DNA of 64,000 bases, taken from positions 38,814,392 through 38,878,391 of the forward strand of contig CM057142.1 in assembly GCA_029964075.1 (NCBI GenBank), read 5' to 3'. The notes under the pieces are model-generated. The model saw only the letters and a program-made list of their open reading frames with translations. It had not been told where the DNA came from and did no database searches. The DNA comes from Patiria pectinifera (lineage: Eukaryota; Echinodermata; Asteroidea; Valvatida; Asterinidae). Within the stretch, counting starts at the first letter, position 1. Each line of letters opens with the position of its first letter. Position numbers and translations under genes: made by a program. Shown piece by piece: positions 34,701-46,700 of this stretch.

Positions 34701-37700
34701 AGAGCTTTATGGTAAAGAATTCAATAAAGATACCAGTTTATGTTTAGTAGGAGTTTTTACTTCTAAAAAAAATTCAAAGAATCTCTCTAATTTGGAAAAT
34801 GCTCCGGACGTTATAATTGTGCAAAAAATGTGAGAAAATGTGGTCACAATTGGGGTAACATTCCAACAAAGATAGTTGTACGTGTTCATCTTTTCAAACC
34901 GTGGACGAAAAATACCAGAGAACAAAAGAGAACAATATCGTCCATGATTCCCAACATACGTCCGTGATTGGGGCCGTGTACAAAACCTATGGGAGTCTTC
35001 CTAAAAAGTACAAACCAAAGAGGGACAATAGGACGTCCACGATCGACGGTGAACACACGTTTGTCTGTGTGTGGTAATGAGAAGTTTGGTTATGCAACCC
35101 TGGGGAAAAAAGGGTTTTGTTTTGGGCACAAACAGACATGCTCTTGGTCCTTACATTATTGATACTAATTGTGGGGAGGAACCAGCCTATCCTGTGAGAA
35201 TGGAATTATTGTCTGGCAGACAATAATTCAAAAACTGTCAACTGATGATTCAATAATTAAACGCGGGCAGATACTCGACAGATATTCTGTCGATATCTCA
35301 TTCAAAATTGTATAACTTTTGCTTTGCTAAAAATATAAAGTTAGAAAAGAACTCTATTTTTTCAGGATGAAACTCAAAAATAGCACAGAAAACGCAATTT
35401 TAAGCCTTCAACAGAATAGCAAAAGCTGGATCTCAACCCACCTTCCATTTTGTTCTCCTTAGCCAGATGACAGATGAGGGGTCTATACTTGGACATATCC
35501 AGCCTGAAGTGTGGGTCGGCTTGCTCCCTGATTTGAAACAAAAATCCAAAAAAATTACTTCGCACAATTAATAATGCTCCTGCATGTACTGTACAGAATG
35601 CAATAACAGAGTACCGAAGTTTGACGTCAGCTGCCTTTGTTCTGGTTGACGCGCTGGGTTGCGTGGTCAACACACTTAACTTCAGCTTCACACACTTAAG
35701 CTATGCCCACGAACCAGAATACTTGCACGCATCGTTACTCTACAGGGTGAGTCAAAAATAACGTTTCCGTTACGTTTTGCATGTAGCACTTTTAAAATCT
35801 AGGATATAAAGGCCTAATTCATAAGCTTTCTTTCAGTACAAGAATCATTCAAATCACTCATGTACTTTTCAAGTAACGGAATTTTAAACACAACCACCGT
35901 TTTAAAGTTCTCCCCGGATCACAAAAAAGGTGTGCATTTTCATTTTGCTGAAAGAACACTGAAATTTTTGTGATCCATGGACAGAACCTTAAAACGACGG
36001 TTGTGTTTAAAATTTCATAACTTGAAAAGTACATGAGTGATTTGAATGATTCTTGTACTAAATGAAAGCTTATGAATTGGGCTTCCATATCCTAGATTTT
36101 CAAAGTGCTACATGCAGAACTTCACTAAAACAATAGTCCTGACATTTGGGTTTCGCTTTTTTGACTCACCTTGTATAGTGCAATATTTATTTGGACAAAT
36201 TATGTCCAATAGATGGTGAATGTCTGTTGTCCGATTTTTACACTCTGAAATGGCTCTCCGTCTAATATGTGTCCTCTAATGGACTCTGAATACTCACGTA
36301 GGACTAATTTACATAAACTCGTAGCATCTTTGCATATGCGATACAAAGGGGTAGTGTGTTCAAGATTCCATACTAACTTTCCGTTTGCAACCTTTATGGA
36401 AAAATCATAGGAATTCCAGTTTGCAAAAGGGATTCTTTGAAAATCTTGAAATCAGGAACAATCCCGACATATCTCACCTGTGGTTCAAAGGAGAAAGTTA
36501 TGCAAAACGACTAGTCAAATAACCAGCCTACTCACTCCCAAACGACTACACGTTTAAAACAACTGTTACAATATCAAACGGATATCCAATTTAAAAAAAA
36601 GGAATTGAACCAATTTTCTTACAATTGCTTTTTGAAATTGAACGCTTCATCATAACGTTTGTGGTGGGAGCAGACGCTCATCAAGGAGGCATATATTGCT
36701 CCCGTCGGCTCGTAGCCCTTCGCTTTGAACTCTTCGATCAACTCTATGGATCGTTGGTAGTTCTGAAATAACAAGGGCAATAACAGCGAAATTAGTGAGG
36801 CGGGTGACTGTGTAGTAACATGGACATTTGAGTTTTATCAATCAATCTTTAGAGAGACAATAATAGACGTACATGTATTGGGCAAAACACTATTAATCAA
36901 AACAAATCAAATTACATAAGAGTGCCATCAAATTTGGGCACTTTTTCTTTTTAGGTTTTTGATGGCTTACATGTATTTGGACATCTTTACCACAGTAAAA
37001 AAGGGGGGGGGGGTAAAGTAACACATACAATTGATTTGGAGATTCAACCATAATCATTTTTCGAAAAATCGTCTGGTCATGGAAGGTCAACTGAGTGTGA
37101 TTTCGACTGATGAATTGCCGATTCAATAATTCAATACTTGATTATGTGATTAGCAAGGTGTGATTTTGAGAATCCGTTGCAAACAATATTTCTTTATTCG
37201 GTATTATTTGAACACTCATGTTTAATATCTCAGGAAAAAATTATCTAGCCAGCATCACAGACACGGTATATGCAGTCTTCAATTCTGATATGTACGCATT
37301 CATTGGCAGGACTGAAAACAGGCATGAGAATGAATTTCAATGGAAGAAAACAGGAAACTTGTGCAAAAACAGGAAAAAAGATGTGAAATCAGGCAAAAAA
37401 AGCCCCAAAACAGGCTTAAAATAAATAAAAACACAGAAATATGGGCAAAAACCCCCCAGGAATTCCTGTTTAAACAGGAAGATTCTCATGCCTGTGAAAA
37501 TCTACAAAAACAGTGAATTTCAGGTGTTTTTCTCACACACAAGGCGATTTCAGATATTTGTTGTTCAAACAAAACATGGTGCTGATAAACCTCTGACATC
37601 AGCCTTGAGTCACATTGCTGGCATCTCACATACTCACATTATTGGCCGTGTGGTACAGGATGAGTCGTCGTATGACACCTCGGTAGTTACCATCCTTCTC

Positions 37701-40700
37701 CTTAAGCTCCGTCAGATGGGACTCCAGATCCTCCACAGAAATGTCCTGTAAAGTAGGAGGGAGGCAGGGGGGAAAAGTAGAGAGGATTTCAACAAGCAAA
37801 TTTGGGGAAAATGGAGGTGGGAAACATTCGCTGGAATGTAGTGAATTTGGGGAAAGTTGGGTTTTTCCCAAGTTATGAATAGCCTAGCACTAGCTGAGGC
37901 TGTAACAGTTGAGGCTACAAGAGTGAGAAGCTAGCTACATGTATGAAGAGGAGCGCTGTGGTCTAGTGGTTAAGCCCGGTTCATACTTCACGCGAATGCG
38001 AAGCGAATTGGACGTCACGAAGCATTCACTGCGAAATTCACCCGAGTTGAAATATGTTCAACTGTTACGAATTCGCAGTGCAAATACTCGTCAGGACGTC
38101 ACAAATTCGTGTTCGCTTTCGCTTTTGCGCCGAGTATGAACCGGGCGTCATATTGTTCGACTCATGCGCCGTGGTAAGTTGGTTCAAACCCTGACTGCGA
38201 ACATGGTGCTTGTGTTCCTAGGCAAGACACTTTACTACAATTGCCTCTCTCCACCCAGGAGTACAAATGGGTACCTGTGAAGGTAGAGACCAGACTGCGC
38301 TGATCTCGGCTACAGAAAAGTGGTCTTACGGCCTGATGAACAGGGGTAATAACTGTGAAGCGCTTTGAGACCTGGCTTTGGTGGAAAGCGCTATATAAGC
38401 GACACGCACACATTAAAGATAATTTGAACAGTTTTGTGCATTGGTTGCCCAGTGCTTGCCTTCTGGTAACACTGAATGTTTGATCTGATGGAACTTGAAA
38501 TATATGGGGGAAAAATGCAGGAGAAATTCCATGAAAGTTTTTCAGAACTCTGCACCTTTTTGAGTTTTATCCCCAAAAATTGATTCTGTTTCAAACTTGC
38601 CATTTTTCTAGCAATACAAAATCTATTCAATTTTGAATGAGACAATGAATGAAAAAAAACCAGCCCTTGTTTAATTATTAAATAACTACTTTACAATTCA
38701 AATTATTGGCTGCCAGACAATATTTATGTTCTCGAGGGGTAGGCTGGGCCCCCCCCCCCCCCCCACAATCAGAATTGATAATGTACGGACCGGGAGCCAG
38801 TCTGCTCGCAAAGCGGAACTGTTTGTACCCAAAACAAAAACCTTAATTTCAGAGGGTTAAAGAAGTCTAAAAAAAGGAAAAAAAGGAGGTATTTAGGTTG
38901 GAATAGAACATACAAGTCGAAAATTTATTAATAGATAAAAAATTGGTTGAAGAGCACGGGGGAATGCAACTTAAATTAAAGATGACTCCTAACTCCTTCT
39001 GAGCCATCCTTATTTCAAGTTTACATCCTATCACTTACACTGTTTGTAAGAAGGTCGAGATTACCCATTCGGTTGGAGTTAACCTCTGCAGGGTCTAGCA
39101 ACTTGTAGGCATGGGGCTTGACCATAGGTAGCTTGATCTGATCCAGGAGATTACGAATGCCTCGGAAACGCTGCATGGCGATTTGAATTCCCTGCAGCGT
39201 CAAAAGACAAAAAACACCCGACAGGTTATACATTTATCTCCACAAGCAACAATGTTTTACATTCTCCGCAGTTCAAATCTGCTTCAATTCAGCAAGGCAT
39301 TGTAAACAGTGCAGCCCGGATTTGCGGCGTTCCATTATTATATTATTATTATTATTATTATTTATTTTCGGTAATAAAACCAAGGATTCCTCAAAAGCAC
39401 CCTACAATCCTGGCCAAATCTCGCTGGGCCCCAAAACCCCCGGCCCCCGTTCAATGTTGTCTCTCATTGCGCGGTGTGTGCTCCATCAGCTGGAGAGAAC
39501 AACATTGACCAGGGGAGCAGGGGAGTGGGTGATCGTTGCAGGCTCATGAAGTGTCCCATCCATTTTGGCCGGGATTGTAGGAACTGTAGCTCGCTAGCCT
39601 GAAGAAACCTGTGGAGAAGACAACGAGAAGAAATTACAGTTTTAGAGGTGGGAGGAAAACCCCAGAAGAATATTCTGGGGAAAACCCACGGAATCAGGTA
39701 GGGACAGAAAACCCAATCCACATATTGACCCAGGCAGGATTCGAACCCGGGTCACAGCGGTGGAAGGCGAGGACAGTACCGCTACGCCAACCTGACATGT
39801 TTGCTGGCTGGATTATTTGTGTGTGATTTTCAGTCGGTTCAATTTCAAAATTTGATAAACTTTAAAATCTAAAATATGTTATAAATGCATCCTGTTATTT
39901 TAAGTTTTGGAAGCTAATACAGTTTGAACCTAGGGAAATTTGTTTTTGGGCATTTACATGAAGATTAAGAATTTAGAAATTTTGGGGCTTATAGGTTTGA
40001 AGGACACAAATGAAATTTTCAACCAGTGACATCACCACACAAAAATGAGGTGATTGAAACAATGCACCTGGCTCAAGGACATCAGTCACCTGACTGAAAT
40101 CACATGACCCACCTTATCGGCAAGCTTGTCAAAGAGCAGCTGCAGGTGAGGCTTGAGACTGCCTGCCTTGGCTTCAGGTATAGCTCTCACTAGGTCATAC
40201 AACACACCGCCAACATAATCTGCAAAAAGAACAGGGTACAACATATAGACAAAGGAACATGCAAGGTGTATCATTTCCATCAAAGAATTACATAAATTCA
40301 TGAATTTTTCGGTTGAAAAAAAACAGAAAGCAGATATTCAATCTACAATTTTGGAGTTCTAGATGCTCTGTGGCACATTCTCACTTGTGTTAAAGTTTTA
40401 AGTGACACATTTTTAAGCTTTTTCATGGCATCCTTTTCAGTGAAAAAAATGCTTCCTATTTGTGTTCTTGTTTTTACCTTTTATTCTGAAGTTAAAAATG
40501 TTTTCTGATTCGGCCTACATACCATTTCAAAAACAAAATCGGTAGGTCAAGAAATTGTTTTAGTTCGCATTTTTTTTTCATGCTGATTATGTAGTCAAGG
40601 TTTATACCTACATGTATTCTTCACATCGTTCACAGGAGTATTTTCAGCACGAATTACTTTCATTTACGCCACAAAAGCAATCAAAATTGGCCCCAAAAGA

Positions 40701-43700
40701 GAAAAAAGTTTGAAGTCCCACGGCACATACTTAGAATATGGAGAATTAAAGCTGTGCACGCCATTAAATGCAAAATATTACTCATTTCACGAAGGGAAAC
40801 TGGCCAACATGCCACAGTCCGTAACGCACGGTATCAGCGCGCATGGGAACCGGTCACGCAGTATCGGATGCGTTAAGACCTCGGAATTCAAACAAGCTGA
40901 AAACACATACACAGAAAAGAGAGATCAAGTTCTGAGAATTAATTTGCAAAAATCTTCTTTCTCCATCAATGTTTTCATGACATTTTCATCATGTCCAGTT
41001 CGACCATTTAACACTGCAGGCCATGATTTTCCAATGTCTGTATCCCGACGCATTCATGCATGTGAAAAAAACTAAAAGCCCATAGTAGGTAAAGACAGCA
41101 AGCAAAAAGTGGCCTTGTTATTATGGCAGCTCATGTTGGCATGCTTGAACTTTGACTAGCTCTTATTAAATATGCAAACTAATTCAGTTTTGAGACTAAT
41201 TCAGCTTTTGAGTTAAATTTGCCTTTGAAAATGTCAAAAAAAAAATTATAAAATAGCAAGCAGAGCATTATCACCTTGTTTGCTGATTCCCGAGTTTTCG
41301 TCATCATCGAACTGTGTCCAGAGATTATTCACTAGGGTCACGAGAGGCTCCACTTGTGGGGACCTGTGACATAAGGAGTAACACACATGTAGAGACTTGA
41401 GATAGTAAATACATGTGGTATTTAGGCAACAAATGTACCAACACATTGCGAATTGGAGACCAAAACTTAAAAATAAGACGAGAGTGAGTTTCTCTGCACG
41501 GGTCTCTCAGATCTTGTTGGGGTCACCATCCTGAAACAGAAACTGTAATGTCCGCAACAAAACGGCTGAAAAAAATGACTAGAGGCTGATTCCAACCAGT
41601 AACTTCCAAAACACCGTACAGAAATATTGTTTAAACCATTTGAAAATTGATCTGTTTGAGCAGAAAATTGAATTACCTGTGGAAGGAGTTAATGAGCCCA
41701 GTCCTGAAGAGAGACACTGCCACCAGATCTGGATAGCTGTTCACTGGCAAAGACAAGGTGTACAAATAGCTCCACTCAAAATATACCAACCTTTACAAAT
41801 TCCAGCGATTCACAATGCAGTGCGCCACCAAGAGTTTGCCACGGAGAGTTCGTTTTTCCCCGTGCATTATGGGAGATGGTCGACAAATTCGGAGTGCGGG
41901 ACATTTGAAATTGTTCGTTTTTCCGGTCAATTGTTTCGTAAGCGTATGATTCCAATATCTGTTTGCCCCCTTTCTTTTCATTTTATCAATATGGTGTTTT
42001 TTTGTAAGGCGGCAGAACGCCATGCCCCAATCTATGACAAGTTAGCTCAAGTTGTCTACTGACACTCATTTAAATGGGCCATGTTTTGTCGACCGTAAAC
42101 TTGTAAAATGGACTCTCCGTGGCAAACTCTTGGTGGCGCACTGCATTGTGAATCGCCCGAATTGATGAGCTTTGAAATGAACCCACATGTAAAAAAATGT
42201 AGGTCAATCTAAAGTTGATTCAGTAGTCACTTCACGTTTTATTTGACTTTGAGTAGAAAAGCAATTTCTCAATAGTTTAACCACTTTAAATTAAGATTTT
42301 CGTAAAAGGCAACATTTTTCAGCCAACTTCTGATGTACAGCCAAATGCCAAATGCCACAAATACTGATTTCGCAGGAGTCATTTCAACAGCATTTGTGCG
42401 ATATTTCTTGCCGAAACCTCATGTTTCAATACTGCACAGGAGCGTAAATTGTACAATTGGCCGAGCACAAAGGCCAATTCAAGATCAACGCATGGTCCTC
42501 CTCCGGAGGCTTTACAGACTTTGTGTGTGTGTGCAAAAGGCCAAGGCATCAGCATGTTAAGACGTCACCTGGAGGCGAGTCGAGACATTCTGGACGTCTT
42601 AACCCGTCAGCCGTGCCTGTTTCTAAAATCAGCCAGTGCGTGTTATCACGTTCTCCGAGGCGACCTAGTTAAGAATGAAGTTTACTCACGTAATTGGACG
42701 ACGCTATCTAGTCTGTTATTAGAGACCTCATGTCTGCACAGTGCTGCAAGTACTTGCTTGTCCACTGTAACTCCGAGATCCTTCATGGGTACACAACATT
42801 ACAACATACTCTGATTAAAGATATTGTGTAAGTTCAGCTTTGCAATTCAGGTACATCTTCGAGGTCCCAGGTACCGCAATTGAATAGTTTAATTGCGGTA
42901 CCCGCTGCTACGTGTACATTAGATTCAAACCAGCCAACCGCTCTCGCAAGCTTGGTGGTCGAGTTGTTAAGACGTCTGCACTAGAAAGCAGGAGGTCGTG
43001 GGTTCGAGTCCCACCCGAGTGATTTTTTTCCAACTTTCACTCGGGAGGTAACACACTGAGTATACAGTGTTTATACGTCAGTGATAGGCAAAACCTAATA
43101 ATAGGGAGTTTTCGCAAGCGAACGGATACACTTACAAATACGTTTAGCTATCCGTATCCATTTTTTACTTACGTGTAGCGAGCGAGATATGCGTGTCGTC
43201 TGCACGTATGACGTCATACGCCATTCACTATCCGCTAAACGTACAGACGACACGCATATCTCGCTCGCTACACGTAAGTAAAAAACGGATACGGATAGCT
43301 AAACGTAAGTGTAAGCGTATCTGTTCGCTTGCGAAACCTCCCTATTGATTTACATCACCCCTATGCAAATTCATCTGATGAACACAGTTCAAAGAGTTTA
43401 AACCCTTAGCCCCTAAGCTTTTTAACTTCCTTCAGTACAAAATTACAAACATGGGCAAATGTAAATATCCGACCGCAATTTCATCCTTTGTTATCCCGTT
43501 GTCACTATTTTTGTGTGAGCCTACGACCCAAGAATACAATTGCCCTAATGGATGCGCTTTCAACAAGAGTGCCCCTCATATGCTGTGCACAAGGGAGGAT
43601 CTCATTATTAAACCGCCGGTGATAATAGCTGTACCACTTTTTTTTTTTTAGCGGTACCAGTAAGAGAGCTTTGCCTCAGAAGTGTGAATGGAAGTTTCAA

Positions 43701-46700
43701 CTTGTTGAATAACTGAATAATGCATGAGGTCAAACCATTAACACTCCATAGGTAGATGAAAGAAATCCGTATTTCTATGGACCAGTGGATTTTATTGTGC
43801 CCCCTCCAGACCTCGGACAAAAGAGTTAGACACAGGCGTGGAGGGTTCACGCTTCATCGGTTAATCAAAGAAACTCGTATTTCAATGGCCAATACAAATA
43901 AGCAGAAAGGCACTCTTTGTCCAGCCAGGAGGGATTAGCTGGAGGCAGTTGGCTAGAGGATTAGGGCCGAGTTAATTGGGTTCTTGTCAGGCTGCAGAGC
44001 TCCCTGGCTTGTGGAGTCTCATGAATAATACTGTGATGAAACGTTTTGTGTGCAGTGACCCATTAATAATGAGCTCATTATCAGAACCACTTGGTGGGGA
44101 ATAGTGGTACCGCTATTATCACCTGCGGTTTAATAATGAGATTCTCCCTAACTCAGCGGGTTGTAGTCAAGTCCACCACAAGTCCATCACAAGTCCTTTC
44201 ATTAGTAAATCACAAGTCCTTTCAAAAATCCAGTCACAAGAAACAGGGGATGAACAATAACAAAGGAATGCCTTTGTTGCAATTCATTTGAAAAGCGTGT
44301 GCCTTTTTATTGACACCAGAGGATTTGTGACGGACTTGTGGGGACTTGTGATGGGCTCGACTTCGACACTGTCACTCCACAACGACCATCTACCTTAATT
44401 CTCTCCACGATCATCTCGGCCTTGTCACCTATGGCAGGAATCAGATACTTGGAGTAGGTCTCCACGTTGATGTGTACTCCCATATCCACCATGGCCTTGG
44501 CAAGCTGCAACACCCCTGGTGAAACAGAATTAAAACATGATCACTCTTCTTTCTCTTGACACCACGAACTCCATTTTGCCGTCACGGATGACTGAGCACC
44601 AAGTGATGTAACTGACATGCCAAACATGGCCTTGTACCACATGCACCATAAGACCAATTGACAGTTATCAAAGAAAGAGACGTTATCAGGAATGCGTTCA
44701 CAGCAATGAGAACCAGGGCAGAGGTTTGCGTTGAAAGGAATGGGGGCATGTTATTGAAAGGAATGGGACGAACCTGTGTTTACAGGAACGGAGTGCCCAT
44801 CTCTCTTTCATTAGCGACTGGGCCGGACTCATATGCTGCTGTGGGGGGGGATCGCCACACCTCCACAGCGAGTCTGTTACCTTCCCAGCATTGAATAATG
44901 ACGGTACCCATTTAACACCTGGGTTGAGAGGAGTAATTGAGGTAAAGCGCCTTACTCAAGGGCACAACACGCATGGCCACGGCGAGGCTCGAACCCACAG
45001 TCTAACGATCATGAATACTATGCTCTACCACTAGACCACACATGCCCACATGAATGAAGGAAGACAAAACAACTAAAAGCAAAACTAATCTTGTGACCTA
45101 TACCCTTTAGGATTTAAATTTGAAAAACGTCTGGTACGCTGACTTGCTCAGAATGCTTGGCACATTTTTACTCTGAATTCTCCAGACCAAAGACACTGTT
45201 GCTAATCACACGATTCGGGGCAAGCTCTTGCATAGTTACGTAAGAGACGCTCAGCATCAATACATTGTTCACAATGGGTGAGAATGGCACAAAGACACCA
45301 GACCATGCCGGAGCTGGGGGTTGCTAGCATAAGGCTTGCCCCGAATCACATGATATAGTAACAGTCTGTTTGGTCGGGAGAATGTAAAGTTAAAATGTGC
45401 AAAGACTTTAAGTCAGCATTCCCCGATTATATTCATATTTAATTCGCAAATGGCTGATTGCGTACCTTCGTTGTTCCCCTTGTTGGCCTCTGCTGACATC
45501 ATGGGCCAGAAGTAGTGAGGTCGGACAGCTACACCCTGCAACAGCCACGCACAAGTTTACAGGGGGAGATTGGGAAGAATGAATAATACATAAAATAATT
45601 GGCAGAGAGTTTGGGGTTCGCTGAGGGCCCCGGAGCAACATAGGGGCCATGGAATATGTTTGTATTTACCTAAAGGCAGCCCTTAATATACCCATTTCTT
45701 TTGTTTTATATAAACCTTTATAGGTAAAGAGACCTTTATGGTAAGATGTCACAATTCCAGATTTCAAAAGGATTTTATTTTAAATCCTGAATTAATAAGG
45801 ATTAATCATGACAAATGTCACCCCTGAGGTTATCAGACTACATAAAGGATTAAAAAGAGCACCGCAAGGCCAAAGCAAGTAATAACAGTGTCTTACTGTG
45901 GGACGTGGTGTTTTTTTTTTCACACCAGAATGCTGAGGGGGGTCAACCATCCAACAAGCAAAGTGTGTACTTACCGATTCCATCATGTGCTTCATTATTC
46001 CAAGAATGTATTCTACAAAGACAATGGGAGACACAAATGACATTATTTAGTTGTGTCTAGTCCAGTGTTGTAGTCCAGTCACCAACGTCGAGTCCGAGTC
46101 CTGAGTCACAAGCCTCGAGTCTGAGTCCGAGTCTCGAGTCACAAGCCTCGAGTCCGAGTCTCGAGACACAAGCCTCGAGTCCGAGTCCGAGTCTCGAGTC
46201 ACAAGCCTCGAGTCTGAGTCTCGAGTCACAAGCCTCGAGTCTGAGTCTCGAGTCACAAGCCTCGAGTCTGAGGCCGAGTCTCGAGTCACAAGCCTCGAGT
46301 CCAAGTCTCGAGTCACAAGCCTCGAGTCTGAGTCCGAGTCCCGAGTCACAAGCCTTGAGTCCGAGTCCGAGTCTCCAGTCACAAGCCTCCAGTCTGACTC
46401 TGAGTCTCGAGTCACAAGCCTCGAGTCTGAGTCTCGAGTCACAAGCCTCGAGTCCGAGTCCGAGTTCGAGTCTCCAGTCACAAGCCTCCAGTCTGAGTCT
46501 GAGTCTCGAGTCACAAGCCTCGAGTCCGAGTCTCGAGTCACAAGCCTCGAGTCTGAGTCCGAGTCTCGAGTCACAAGCCTCGAGTCTGAGTCCGAGTCTC
46601 GAGTCACAAGCCTCGAGTCCGAGTCCGAGTCACAAGCCTCGAGTCTGAGTCCGAGTCTCGAGTCACAAGCCTCGAGTCTGAGTCCAAGTCTCGAGTCACA

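Noticed and set aside
41640-42062. 140-residue open frame, plus strand
   Set aside because: Runs across LRPPRC exon 16 in antisense and into the AATT-flanked MITE; no homology.
42949-43020. Candidate serine-type tRNA gene
   Set aside because: A and B boxes are good, but the acceptor stem does not pair, the anticodon stem is imperfect, and the sequence continues into a repeat body found again at 52106: a SINE head.
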